From Calocera cornea HHB12733 (taxonomy: Eukaryota > Basidiomycota > Dacrymycetes > Dacrymycetales > Dacrymycetaceae): a stretch of 64,000 bases of DNA. How positions within the stretch are numbered: position 1 is the first letter of the stretch; every line of letters begins with the position of its first letter. Below the pieces are notes generated by a model that saw only the letters and a list, made by a program, of their open reading frames with translations, was not told where the DNA came from and searched no databases. Location of the stretch: positions 143,948 through 207,947 of the forward strand of contig KV423955.1 of the NCBI GenBank assembly GCA_001632435.1. Reading direction: 5' to 3'. This document shows, in pieces, positions 36,042 through 47,298 of this stretch. Made by a program: the position numbers and the translations under genes.

Positions 36042-36654
36042 ATGGCCCAGCTCGTACCTGACCCGCCGTGCGCAGATAAGTATGTAGCTGTCCCTCGCAT
36101 GCGACTTGTGACTTATTGATTCCTGACCTGCAGAGACCTCCCGGCCCCTTCTCCCCTGCTTGATCCCTTTGAGACTGTGAGCTTTCAACGGGCTCTCCTC
36201 ACCCTTCCCTGCCGACGCAGCTCACTTCACCCTCCCATGACGTGCCACAGGGTTCGTCAGCAGCCGGCCACGAGTTTATCTTCACGGGCTACACACCCGT
36301 CCTCCAGATGCTGTACCAGTAAGCCCACTCGCTCTACATGTCCCTTCCACACAAAAAGACTCGCAATCCAACCCAATGTTAGCGGGGAGCGCCGCGCGCC
36401 AGACGCAGGGTCACACTCGCCTCCTGAGGTGTCTCAGGGCATGGGCGAGTCGGCCCTCCCCTCGAGAGGGTCATGCGAGCCTCCCCTGCAGCTGCCACCC
36501 CCCACGCCGCCCTCCTGCCGCAGAGCTGCCCAGCGAGCGGCACACGGCCCATCAGTTTCAGCCTTCGAAGGTCCTAGACGTGTATCCGCCTGTGCCCAAC
36601 AAGGAGCGCAGAAAGGCGCCGCGCGCTCGTCTCTTGTCCCTCTTCTGCTGCTGA
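36042..36654 (+). CDS. Small Pro-rich protein ending LLSLFCC, family member 3
   Basis: A tentative five-exon model (36042–36079, 36134–36176, 36221–36318, 36383–36430, 36492–36654) gives 129 aa. The fourth intron uses a weak GTCTCA donor. The protein starts MAQLVPDPP, so it lacks the Gly2 that members 1 and 2 have. The middle contains SAAGHEFIFTGY, which resembles STAGHGYISPP of member 2. The end, NKERRKAPRARLLSLFCC-stop, matches ARRAGVLSCFCC of member 2 and RSRFLSFFC of member 1, also at DNA level (TTGTCCCTCTTCTGCTGCTGA). It could be a Cys-Cys lipid-anchored peptide. Only the C-terminal exon is well supported. Confidence 0.4.
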
Positions 36655-36851
36655 GGGACGATGGCTCCTACTTAGGCTCGGAGGAGGCACTGAAGTGGCC
36701 CAGCGATACGGCTCTGGCCCAGTCATGCACCACGCGATAGGGGCCAATCAAGTACCTGTCCTGATATGTAACCAAATTTCATTGATGGCATATTGAGATC
36801 CAGCTTGTCTGGAGCTTTCACGATGAGCAACCAAAACTCGCTTCTAGGATT

Positions 36852-38754
36852 CTAGAGAGCGCGCTTCTCGAGCCAGCGGTTGACCAGCGCGAGTGCCTGG
36901 ACGGGCTTGTCGTAGGGCACCTGGAGGTATGGTCAGGCGTGTACTGAGATTGTGGCCGAAACTGGACAGGGCTTACCATATGCCCGGCGCCTTCCACGGT
37001 CGCATACGTCAGTCCTTTCCAGCCCTTTGTGATACCAGCAGGCTCGCCGTCGACGAACCACTCGCTGATGGGCACGGCGTTGTATCCCTCCTTGCCGTGC
37101 CACTCGAGCGCGTCCACCCAGCGCATGTTCCCGACCCAATTGCATATCCAGTCGTATGATCCGACATAGATGAGAACGGAGATGCCTCTCTCGAGCAGGC
37201 CCGTGACGAAGGATGGGCCCGGCGCGTAGGCATCGCTCCGGCGATTGACTGGCCACGTACTGTATCAGCAAAAGCGTACGCGGCATTGGGCGAGGGGGAA
37301 GACGCACAGCCCTCGCCGACCTCGCTCGAGCAGCTCGAGAAGCTCTCCACCTCCTCCGCGACGCCCAGGAGCTTCCTGGTGCTGTTCATATTGAGGTAGC
37401 TCGCAATCTTCTTCGTCACGGGATAGCAGAGCGTCTCGCTGATGGGGCCGTCGCATTGCTTGGAGATGTCGTAAGGATTCATGCCGCTGCTGAAGAAAGG
37501 CACCTCGAGCTCCATCCCGCAGAAGTTCATGGCCGCGTCGCACGCCATCTGGTCGAAGAGGTCGATGCACGAGGCCTGGACCATCTTCGTACAGCGGGGG
37601 ATCTGGAAGACGGTCAGCCGATGCCGTAGAGTTGCCTACAACGCGCCTACCGCTCTCTTCATCCGCACACACTGGCTGATATCCTGCGCCCACGGTCAGC
37701 AAATGCCGCATATATGCGCATTAACAAACGCACAAGGATAGGCGGCACGCTCGCGCCCGTGCACGTCATATCATAGTAGCTCAGGACCATGCTGAAGAAG
37801 TCGGTGAGCCCGTTGCCGATCATGACGCTCGCGAGGTTGATCTCCTGCAGGCCGTTCGCGGCGGCCTGCTTGTTCTGGTCCACGATCTCCGACGCAAAGA
37901 CCGGGAGGTAGCGGCCCTGCGTGCGGCGTATCAGCATACAGCTCACCGGAGGAGGAGGACAGGAGACGTACACCGTACGACTCGCCGGCCATGTGGAACT
38001 CCCTCCCCTTGAACTCTGTAAACGTCTCGGCAAAGATCCACATGAACGCGGCGACGTTCTTCGCGGCGTCCTCCGTCGTCTCCACCGTCTCTCCATAGTC
38101 GGCGTACGAGAAGCCGACGCCGACGGGCTGGTCGAGGAAGAAGACGTTCGCGCGGGCGTTCCACGCCTCGGCGTGCGGGACGGTCTCGTTCCCGAAGTCG
38201 TTGATCCGGCAGGGGCCGAGCTCCATGAATAGGCCGAGGGCGGAGGAGCAGCCGGGCCCGCCGTTGATCCACATGAGCAGGGGGTCCTCAGAGGGCTTGC
38301 TGCGGCTCTCGAAGAACTGCGCGATCACGCCGCTGATCAGCACGAGTGCCTAGCGCACTGCACGGGCCATGCGGGCACACAGGGAGAGACGCACGTAGAA
38401 AAACAGGTGCTTCGCCCCCCCGTCCACATCGAGGTACCCCGTCCAGCTCTTCACACCCGGGTCGCACCACCCCTCCTCCGTCCGCCTGATCCGCACCGCA
38501 TACCCGCTGAACTTGTCGTGCGTGAGCGTGGTGTACTCGTGCGTCGAGAGGGCGGCGAGGGACTGTTCGGGCGCCGGGAAGCTGGGGAAGCCGGGGCCGC
38601 CGGAGGAGGAGGGCCGGTTGGGCTGGTGAGCGGGGGAGGAGCGCGGGGCGCCGTACGAGGCTGGGAAGTGCATGGGCAGCTGTATGCCCTGCGCCAGCAC
38701 AGGCAGCAGGGCCAGGCCGAATCCGAATCCGAATCCGAATCCAGAGGCTCGCAT
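36852..38754 (-). CDS. Serine carboxypeptidase (peptidase S10), gene 3
   Basis: This third paralog lies on the other strand, 6.8 kb from gene 2, with the same seven-exon plan (38395–38754, 37972–38316, 37734–37916, 37651–37683, 37308–37602, 36977–37248, 36852–36920), 518 aa. GGPGCSSALG and FMELGP are canonical. Ser233 lies in G-E-S-Y-G-G, Asp438 in SYDWICNW and His495 in GAGHMVPYDKP. The signal peptide is unusual: MRASGFGFGFGFGLALLPV, made by a GGATTC hexamer tandem repeat at about 38720–38745. A Pro/Ser-rich segment follows and is longer than in gene 1. Function is predicted as for gene 2. The protein is closer to gene 2 (GETVETTEDAA, ASEIVDxNK) than to gene 1. Confidence 0.94.
38718..38748. 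repeat. GAATCC hexamer microsatellite in a signal peptide
   Basis: Four or more tandem GAATCC units on the + strand encode Gly-Phe dipeptides in the hydrophobic core of the carboxypeptidase 3 signal peptide. Confidence 0.8.
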
Positions 38755-39494
38755 TGTCGTCTAGTCCGCTACGGTGGATGAACGCCGACGCAATTGAACA
38801 GCAGCAGCAGCAGTGTGGGCTTGAGGCTAGATACACTGTTGCAAAGCAGCCCGGGGAAGACAGGCCAAGTTCCGGCGAAGGAACTCGGGACAGCGCAGCG
38901 TCGACCGAAGGCTGGCTCGCCGTCGTGCACGCGCCTCGTCCATGATAACAACGCGTGTGGGCCCTGAGGACCGGCGCGCCGAATGATGCTCTCACCCTGA
39001 TTGTCTTTCCTCCGAAGGACTGAATTGGCCGGCGGAAAGCCGGGTCCGGTGCACTGTGCCAGCTTGTAGCTGACTGGCTATCTTAAGCCAGCGGGTGGTG
39101 CATGGTGCGTGGTGCGCTGCGAAAAACAAAGTGCAGAAACCGCATCCATTGTATCTACCTGTATATTCCAAAAAGAGAAAACGAGCGAGCGAGCGGGCTG
39201 ATTTGATCTGATACCTGAGCTCCCCCGGTCCTCTTGCCCCAGAAGCTGGATGGGGACGGGAGGGCAGAGTGGTGTAACTACATACCGTACAAAGCGAGGT
39301 CATGAAGCATGGACATGAAAGGCGTGGGTGTGTGCTGGGAAGGGAGAGCTGAGCCGGGCGGGCGGAGGGGGACGGGGACGGGAGATCGAGGATGTAAGGA
39401 GGGTGTGCGGTCGGCGGGTGATGTACTGGGTCGGACGGGAGGGAGGGAGGATGGACAGCAGGACCGTGGAAAGTAGGGAGTCTGCGAGCGGCGC
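38755..39494. other. Intergenic: promoter of carboxypeptidase 3 and 3' flank of Ras
   Basis: It contains short simple repeats only (CAGCAGCAGCAG at about 38800; GAGCGAGCGAGCG at about 39182). No gene was seen. Confidence 0.4.
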
Positions 39495-40359
39495 TCACAT
39501 AACCACACACCCACCACAGCACCCCGCACCATGTTTCTCATCCTCGCCCTGGCTGACGCCCATCGCCTGCCGCTGCCCGGCCCCGCCCGCGAACCCAGTG
39601 GCGGCGGCGCCCTGGCCCTGCGAGTTGTACCGCCTGATCTCGCGGACGAGCGTCGCAAAGGCGTCGTCGACGTTGAGCCGCTGCTTGGCGGACGTCTCGA
39701 GGAACTTGCAGCCGTAGTGCTGGGCGAGCTGGCGGCCCTCTGCGCAGTCACACGGTCGTCAGCACCCCCGCCAGTGTGGTGGGTCTGAGGGATGAAACGC
39801 ACCATGTGCGCCGACCTGCCGCTCATACTCCAAGTCGCACTTGTTCGCAACAATCACGACCGGGAAGCTCTCCGCGTCCTTCACACGCAGGATCTGCTCC
39901 ATAAACTCCGTGATCTCCTCGAACGACGAGCGCGAGTTGATGCTGTACACGAGCAGGAAGCCCTCCGCGGGCAGCATGTACGTCTCGCGCATCGCCCTGC
40001 GGTGTGAGAAACGAGAGACAGCAATCAGAAAGATGGTGGTAGGATGCGGGAGGGGAGGACGCACCGGTACTCCTCCTGGCCGGCGGTATCGAGCACGTCG
40101 ACATACGCGACCTCTCCGTCGATGAGGCACTGTTTCCTATACGAGTCTGCTCGGCTCCTCAGCCCTGGCTCATCTCACGGGCACCGTACGCATAAACGAA
40201 ACGAGACGCACCCTCGATGGTCGGGTCCCACTCATCGACGAACCTGCTCTGGATGAACTGGATGGTGAGGGCGGACTTTCCGACGCCTCCGCCGCCGACG
40301 ACGACGAGCTTGTACTCGCGCAGGTAGCCGCCGGCTTGGTTGCCTTGCTGGTTGGCCAT
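39495..40359 (-). CDS. Ras GTPase with CVVM CaaX box
   Basis: Exons 40212–40359, 40065–40146, 39803–39996 and 39495–39739 give 222 aa. A ten-residue extension ([11 protein letters not shown]) precedes [19 protein letters not shown]. Switch I is [15 protein letters not shown] (Tyr32 is Trp), switch [18 protein letters not shown], with NKCDL and ETSAK intact. The hypervariable tail is Gly/Ala/Gln-rich and ends CCGGCVVM, so farnesylation plus palmitoylation at the plasma membrane is expected. The start matches known basidiomycete Ras1 proteins, which act in cAMP and mating/morphogenesis signalling. It lacks the first intron present in the other two Ras genes of the window. Confidence 0.93.
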
Positions 40360-42379
40360 GCTGCGTTAGGGGGTAGTGGTGGGGGGGGAGGAAGAGGGGG
40401 TGGTGGGAGTGGGAGTGGATGGATGGAGTGTTGGAGATGGGGTGATGCTGGGAGGGCGGTGCGTGATGCGCGGAGAGGAGGGAGGATGGGGAGGTCTGAT
40501 CGATGTTGCTGATGGCGGGTGAGGTCGAGGAGGAGGGTGCAGGGTGCAGGGTGCAGGCGGGGCAGAGTGTGCAATGGCGGTGCAGGCGATCTGGTGCGTG
40601 GCCGTGCCGTGTGCCGTGTGCCGTGTGCGGGAGTGCGGTCGTGTGCGTGTGCGTGTGGGAGGAAAGGAACGAGGGAAGTCCGCTTGGGGGGGAAACACCC
40701 GCGGGAACGTCCAAGAAGACGCTGAGTCGGCCGGGAACAGGAGCAAAGACGCGGGTAACGGGGCGGCTCCCCTTCGTCTGCGGCCCTCCTGAAGGGGCTG
40801 CGGTCACACACCCAGACCGGTGACTGCTTGCCCTAGCCCGACACAAAGGCCCGAACCCCTCACTAATCTTCACTAACGAACCGACCAGCTAAACGCTAAC
40901 GACTGCCTGAGAGGGGCCGGGAAGCGCCCCGGACTGGGGCTCGTTCATGTGCTGGTACAGTACAATACACACCCGGGGGCAATTGCAGAAGCCTGACTGA
41001 GCCTGCATGCGGAGCTGTCAGAGCGGTCCCTGACGGTCTTTGAGGGGCCGTTTGACAGCAACCAATGCTATTATTACTGTACTGTATTGTCCTTGAGATG
41101 CAGCCGTGCTGCTGGGATAGCAGGCTTCCTTCCTGCTCCCATCAGGCTGCACTGGACTGTATGGCAGCGCGCCAGGGAGAGGGATCAACAACCCCCACAA
41201 CGGCGATCAACAACGAGAAAGCCTCCTTCCAGTCAGTCCCCTATCGGGGGAGCTTATCGCCGATCGGCGGCCTGGGCCAACTCCGGTTCGCCCGCCCCCG
41301 CCCGGCATTTCAGCTCTGCGGGGCACGCACGGCGTGCCTGTAGTTTACTGCATTGAAGGCTACTGTATTGTTGGTGTGACAATGGCTCGACATTCCGCCC
41401 CCTCACGTCCCCCCAGGGGGGCTCCGAGGCTTCCTTGTGGGGCTGAGAGCCTCGCCCCCACCGCCCGTGCGGGGCGGGGCGGCCCATCCACCCCATCCAC
41501 CCTCAAGGCTTCACCCTCCAACAGCCCAACCTGGCAATAGGCCCTCTCATCCACCTACCTCCATTCCCACGCCCCCCTCCCCCACCTCCAACCATTCACA
41601 CCCCAGCAGCCCCCTCCCGCGCGGCACTCCCGGCGCGGCCCCGGCCGCCGCATCACTGCAACGGACCCCGCTCGGGGACGGCTCCCCGGCATGCGCACTC
41701 AATAAAGTGACCCAAACCCCCCGTTTCGTGCGCGTCCGTTCGAACCGGCGCGGCGCGGCTCGGTGTTAGCGTTTATACTGTACCTCTCAGCGAGTCGTCG
41801 TGTACCGGCGTCCTTGCAGTAGATGCCATCAGTAACTGAGATGCTCTGCTATCCCGGTACAGTACATCCAATGCCGTTGTTCTTGCTTTCAATGTCGGTT
41901 GTTCCGCGGTTTCGGTGATTCTGTAGTCCACGGCAGCAATGGCATGCTCCACAGCACCTACGTTAACAGTGAACGACATCTTAAAGCAACGACATTGTGG
42001 TTCAATTCAACCACATTGCATGCAACTCAGCGACACTATGAATCGGTGGACTTACAAGGCAACAGCGAGGGGTGGGCTCGTGTCTACTTGTCGTTGAGTT
42101 ACCATGCCATTGCTTTAGAATGCCGTTCCTTTGAACCGCCATTGAGCTACAAGGCCGTGCTTTACCAGTGGTCCTTCTTACAGTATCCGACCAGGAAGTC
42201 ACTCGGGACTGCAGAGAATCGGTGAATCGGATTGTGTTGTTGAACAGATCAGCCCGAACAGCCGCGGCTGTGGACTAACCGAGGAGGAGTCCTGGCTATG
42301 ATACAGAGCTACTAGGCCAAGATGGCCACATTAAGAAGACAGTACATCGAGTAAAAGTAAAATGACCTTGAATGCACGC
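40360..42379. promoter_or_regulatory. Long intergenic region; CT-rich Ras promoter with short tandem repeats
   Basis: On the Ras coding strand, 40360–40500 is strongly pyrimidine-rich, as is common before fungal starts. Short tandem repeats lie further up: GTGCAGG at 40535–40560, GTGCCGT at 40600–40625 and GTGTGC at 40637–40655. From 41 to 42.3 kb I see no gene. Confidence 0.4.
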
Positions 42380-44147
42380 TCAGATGGTTTTCTTGCAGGC
42401 GGGACAGAAGAAGCAGTAGAAGAACGGGCCCTGCTTCTCAGGCTCGAAATGCGGCATCGTCGACCGCCTCACGCGCTCCTTCGACCTCGCCCCACCCTCT
42501 ATCCGCGCCCGGCGCTTGTACTTGCAGTAATCCTTGAATTTATCGGGTATCGCGACGCCCTTGCGCGCTTGATGAATGAGCCAACGAGCGCGGAGCGTAG
42601 TCGCCACATTCCCGTTCACGCCGTACCGCCCACCCTTCATGATGGGTCGACGCGCGTATGCCGCAAGGCGGGGTGGGATGTCGGTGCTCTCGCCTGGTGA
42701 CAGGTTTCGAACCTCGGTTTTGATATCCGCGAGACGCTCTTCATCGAACGACTTTTCCCATTCCTCTTCGAAGTTACTCAGATTGCGATCGCGGATGGAA
42801 TAATTTTGCTGTTCCAGGCACGCCTCGTGCCACCCTTCATTCGGTTTAGCGCGGCATTTAACTGAAACTGAAGCCATGACCTACATTTATGGCAGCCTGG
42901 GCGAGGGCAGTAGAACATTGGCGTGTCCTCATACAACTTGAACGTCTCTTTGCAAAGCTGAAGAGAACAGATGAATCAGCGTGACGGTGTGATGGTAATG
43001 GACATTCGTACACATTCACGCGAGGGTGGGCCGTCCTATCCACAGATCAGTGAATGTTTCTACCTCGGAGAACAAGACATACCGTCCATTCCTGCGTCGT
43101 GGTGTCAAAGGTGGACCTGAAAACAAGAAATCAGTCTCGACGACTGGAGTTGTCAACCAGCGGCTTGTACCTGGTAAAGAAAGTGTCCTTGGGAATATCA
43201 TCTTGATCATAGTCGTCCTCGTTGTATTCCATGATCTCCTCGTGACCTGTCACACAATTAGCCACACGACACGAGCTAGGAATACACGGAGACACTGACC
43301 ATTGAGGGTTCCGATATGAACAGGATCAGTGTGTTCAGGAGTGAATATCTGAGCCGCGGGCGCGCGGTTCTCTTAGTTACTGCTTAGTTTAGTACTGGCA
43401 ATGCCGGCTCACCAGCTCCCGCTCGCCAAAGTCACGTTTTCGGCTAAAGCAAGGTCAGCGTGGTCAGATCTTTACCAAGAGACCATGACGCACTATCCTC
43501 GCTGATCCGCCGGTGCTCCCATTGCCTTGTACGTCAGCGGGCTGTAATACCATTCCAGCACAACCCAGGCATCTTTGGGCGCATCCGCCTCTACATTCGT
43601 GGCATGGCGCCGACCGCTGGTAGGGATACGGATCTCCAAGATCCTTCCTCGCCACAACTCGATCTCGGTGAGCTCGTGTCGGCTTCTTTTACCGAGCGCC
43701 TTGGAACTGGGAACGACCACGACGCTGAGAGTGATGCTCTCAGCCATCATGTTCGCTTGATCATGCAGCATATACATACTCTTGTCCTACTTCGTAAGTA
43801 ACCACTTCATCGTTCGTTCGCCCTACGAAGTGTGAACACCGCACATGGAAAACTCTACATGACTTACAATCAATGCTGTCAACGAGCTTCATTCCTTGAA
43901 GCTCAGAGGCATTAGGAACCCTGCCCTGTTCTCTCAGATCTCCGCGAAGACCCGAATAGCCGGCAGAGGCGCGGTCGTCAGCTGCACGCGCCTTCTGGCG
44001 AGCCTTCGGAGTAGGCGATCGTCTCGACGGCATCGCCGTCATCCTCGCGTGTGTGAACGTTTTTTTGGGACTGCGGTTGTTGGGCGCGTCGACGGAGGTT
44101 GTCGAGCTATGGGAGGCCGCGCGCTTATTTGCGTTGCGCTCTGTCAT
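42380..44147 (-). CDS. BAH-domain/half-PHD protein, paralog B
   Basis: Nine exons (43868–44147, 43780–43822, 43494–43736, 43413–43443, 43300–43348, 43171–43246, 43083–43116, 42885–42957, 42380–42834) give 427 aa. The basic N-terminus is followed by an entry segment TNDEVVTYEVGQ shared with paralog C (EHDQTTYEIGQ). The BAH-like domain is SVVVVPSS…IELWRGRILEIR…DAWVVLEWYYSPLTYKA…FGERELIFTPEHTDPVHIGTLNG. An acidic stretch EYNEDDYDQDDIP follows. The zinc-type motif is CPRPGC-HK-WWHEACL. The family block is AAYARRPIMKGGRYGVNGN…LRARWLI, and the end is FCPACKKTI. It conserves all cysteines of paralogs A, C and D. Chromatin binding is an inference from the BAH domain. Confidence 0.78.
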
Positions 44148-44997
44148 CTTCTCAGCATCAGATGTACACGGAAGAGCGGTTCTACTTACGAGGACGCGTC
44201 GTTTGGGTGACCATCTTTATAAGTGCGAAAGGGAGAGGGCGCGTTGGAGTACCGTCGGTGAGGGTGGTGGTGGTAGGCGATAAGTGATGGAGGGCGCAGA
44301 ACGAAAAGACGGCGTCAAATCCTTCTCGATCAATTAGACGAGAACCCGGGGTACGGATGGAAGACGGTCGCTGCGAGAGCGGAGAGGGCCTCCCGTCGTC
44401 CTTCGCCGCGATGTCACTGGTCCTCTAGACCCGTGGGATGCTCTCTGTTTGGTATTGAGATCGAGTCTCGCCCTTCGGCGCAGACAACCGGTTTCACGAG
44501 ACCTTTCGAATGGAAAGGATGGAAAATCAATGAGCTGCCCGGTCCAACGCACCCACTGTTGCGGAGGTAAATCTGGGTCTCGTGGACGTATTCTCAAGGA
44601 TTCCAGAGCGCGTTTAGGCATGAAAACGGGACGCATTTGGGTTTTAATGTTTTTGATTGCTGCATCATCAACACCTCAACACCTACATTCAACTAATCAC
44701 TACGCGTGTTTCGCAAGGCACTTGCACAAGTAAATGTGTAAGTGCCACAAGGATACAATGTGTTTCGAGAAGAGAGAACAGAAACGGAGAGGAAGGAAGT
44801 AGAGAGGTCGCAACGTACGTAGGGAGCGAGATGCTTGGAGAAGCATGATCGGCGGGTTTCGCAAAACGCGCGCACATGGAAGGAGGGGAAAGGCATCAAA
44901 ACAGCGTAACCGTCCAGAAAGCGGACATGAACCGGGACAGGAGAGAAACCGATTAGGAGACCAGAGGAAGAAACACGAGACAAAGCGCATGGCTAAC
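44148..44997. other. Intergenic; one strong short hairpin
   Basis: CACTTGCACA and TGTGTAAGTG face each other across AGTAAA at about 44719–44744 (10-bp stem, one mismatch). No gene was seen. Confidence 0.35.
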
Positions 44998-46365
44998 TCA
45001 ACAGCCACGGCGACGTCTGCTGCCATTCTTCTTGGCCTCGATCTCCATCTCCCACTGGAGCTTGGCAGCGAACCAGGCAACGTCGCTTTCAAAGTCCTTC
45101 TCCATCCTACGTCTTTCGTGCTCAGCCTTCATTTGCTTCAAGCAGCCTTGGCGTGGGAAGAGGCGTGGGTCCACCGGCTCGGGCTCGGGCGTGGAGGCAG
45201 TTGAGTCGGTGTCGACGCGCTCCATATCCACATCATCCTCCACAGACGAAAGCGTGGCACACGTGGAGGGCGGGGATGAATTTGGCGAATAAAAGTCGTC
45301 GGTCATGGACGCAATGCGCATGCGGTTGATGAGAGCTTGACGGTACAAGCTGTCTTTAGGCGGCGGCGACACACGCCTGGACTTTGTGTCGATAGGCGGA
45401 AGAGAGCTGAGCCGGCGAGAGCGGCGAAGCGAGCTCGTCGGAGTTGACGGGGGCGTCGGTGCCGCATATGCAGGCTTGCTCTCCTTTGAACCGGCCGGTC
45501 GGTCAACGACGGCCATTGGAAGGGAGGGAGGGACGATGGCAGCAGGGCCAGATGCGCCGACGCGTGGAGCAGGCGTGCCTGCGGCAGCTGGCTTCGAGTG
45601 CCTGGAGATCTGCATGCCAGGCTTCGTCACCGAAAAGGCTTTCAAAGGCCCCTGCCGAATCGGCTTGCTCTCCGCCGTGACCAAGGAAAGTGCATCAATG
45701 CCTGAAGCAATGACCGAGCGCGGAGAGGGAGGCGGGGTGCGAGGAGCGGTGGATTCGAGCTTCTGCATCGCTTCGGCGATTTGCTTCTCGATCTGCTCGA
45801 TTTGGCGGTCGATTTCAGCGGTGTCCGCATCATCGACAACAGTCGGTTCGAACTCGACTACCGGTGCCAGCTTCGGCTCGGTAGGAGGAACAATGATGTT
45901 GATTTTGAGGTCAACGAGGGTCATACCACTCGCCACGCGCCTCTGAGGGGCAGCGAGGCAGAAGTGTTCAGCTGACGCTCCCTACCCATACGGGAAGGGA
46001 AGCATGCATACCTTCTTCGCATCCCTCTCCTCTGAGCCATCCAGCTCATCGGCGTCCTCGTCATCACGCATTGCACGCTTCTTGGAAACAATAGGCAATG
46101 CAACGTCAGACTCGGCATCTTTCATCAGCACGTCGTCCTTGGTCGACTCATCGCCACCGGTTTTTGCCATCGCGTTGTTCTCCTTCGTCGCGAGATTCTG
46201 GGTTGTCCTGTACACGGAAAATGCAGCAGGAGCGACCATGACGCCTGAATCCTTCCTCACGCGCGCAGGCGGGGCCGGGAAAGACGGAAATACGAGAGGG
46301 GCGCGATACTCGGCGGGTGAGTCAGAGCAGGGGAACGGCACCACACTGGCGACAGCAACGGCCAT
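44998..46365 (-). CDS. Basic/coiled-coil protein of unknown function
   Basis: Two exons, 46012–46365 and 44998–45942, joined across a 69-nt intron in phase 0, give 432 aa. No family was recognised. Residues ending …VLMKDAESDVALPIVSKKRAMRDDEDADELDGSEERDAKK form an acidic/basic mix with a likely nuclear signal. A short coiled coil follows (AEIDRQIEQIEKQIAEAMQKLES). The centre is Pro/Ser-rich with Arg-Arg clusters (SLRRSRRLSSLPP). The last 50 residues are helical and end with KKNGSRRRRGC. The start is the first ATG in frame. An earlier non-ATG extension is possible. It is in the same direction as paralog B but with its own promoter. Confidence 0.6.
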
Positions 46366-47298
46366 TCGGTCTATATCGTCAGACCCGAGGCGTGCACGGG
46401 GACGAGCCGGCACTGGGTGATAGTAGTCGTCTTCTCCTCTATCGGTGTGCGGTGTCTTATGGGGTCGATGGTGGCCGGGATTGTCGGTGCGCAGCTAGGG
46501 GTTGGACGTGGAGGTGACGGTGGTGGTACAAAAGTGAGGCGGCGAGCTGGAGGGGGCGAGGGTGTCAAAAACCCGGACGCACAGCATTTGCTTCCGCAAC
46601 TCACGCGAGATGACTTGGTCCCGCCCCAAACGCCCCAGCGACGCGCCCATACAATGTGACAATGGGCTTTTATCAACGTGGCGGGCCACTGGACCTGTGC
46701 ACGTAGCACCGTGCAATGATCCTCTAGCGCGTTTCATAACGGCATACTCAGTGCATTGTTACTCTTGCTCTATGGGGGTTACTCCTACAGCCAAGCTATA
46801 TGTGCATCCGCTACATCTGCTCCAACGCCATCAAGGGTGACGACTGACGCGCGTCACACAGAATATGCAAAAATAGATGATGGCCCCTCTTCTTCTTCTT
46901 GTTTGCTGTCACTCTTCACCGTCGGCAATGCCGATTCTGTTGAACTCGTTCAATGACAGCAGCACTGGCGCTTGAAGCTACTGACCATGCTTTGACCGCT
47001 CCTCTGCCTCCGCTCGCTCTTGCTCCTCGTCGGCCTCCGTATTTCCAAGCCAAAGTTCGACCAAGTCGCCCGTCGCCTTTCTGTCCTTCACAGCGCCGTG
47101 TTCCAACTCGTCGACGTGCGTTTCTGATAGCTTCGACGCCAGTTCATCGACGCTCTCATTCTCGCCAGTCGCCTCGGTCGTCGCGCGCTCTCTCGGGGAC
47201 GGCGGAGGGTTGAGCGGAGCGATGTCGTAATCTTCTCGATCGGCCCAGAAGTACACCCAAACAGCCCATCCACGGATCTGTGTGCACCAGATTAATTG
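46366..47298. other. Mostly intergenic; possible extra 3' exon of the methyltransferase gene
   Basis: Read leftward, 46978–47256 is open and starts RGWAVWVYFWADREDYD, then becomes Glu-rich and ends KHGQ. The Trp-rich opening resembles the last segment of related methyltransferases. I could not find a phase-correct splice from the exon ending at 47299, so it is left out of that gene. The rest holds promoter sequence for the gene at 46365. Confidence 0.35.

Noticed and set aside
36376..36740. Longer overlapping plus-strand frames around the small gene
   Set aside because: They run through intron-like sequence, and only the frame ending LLSLFCC matches the related genes.
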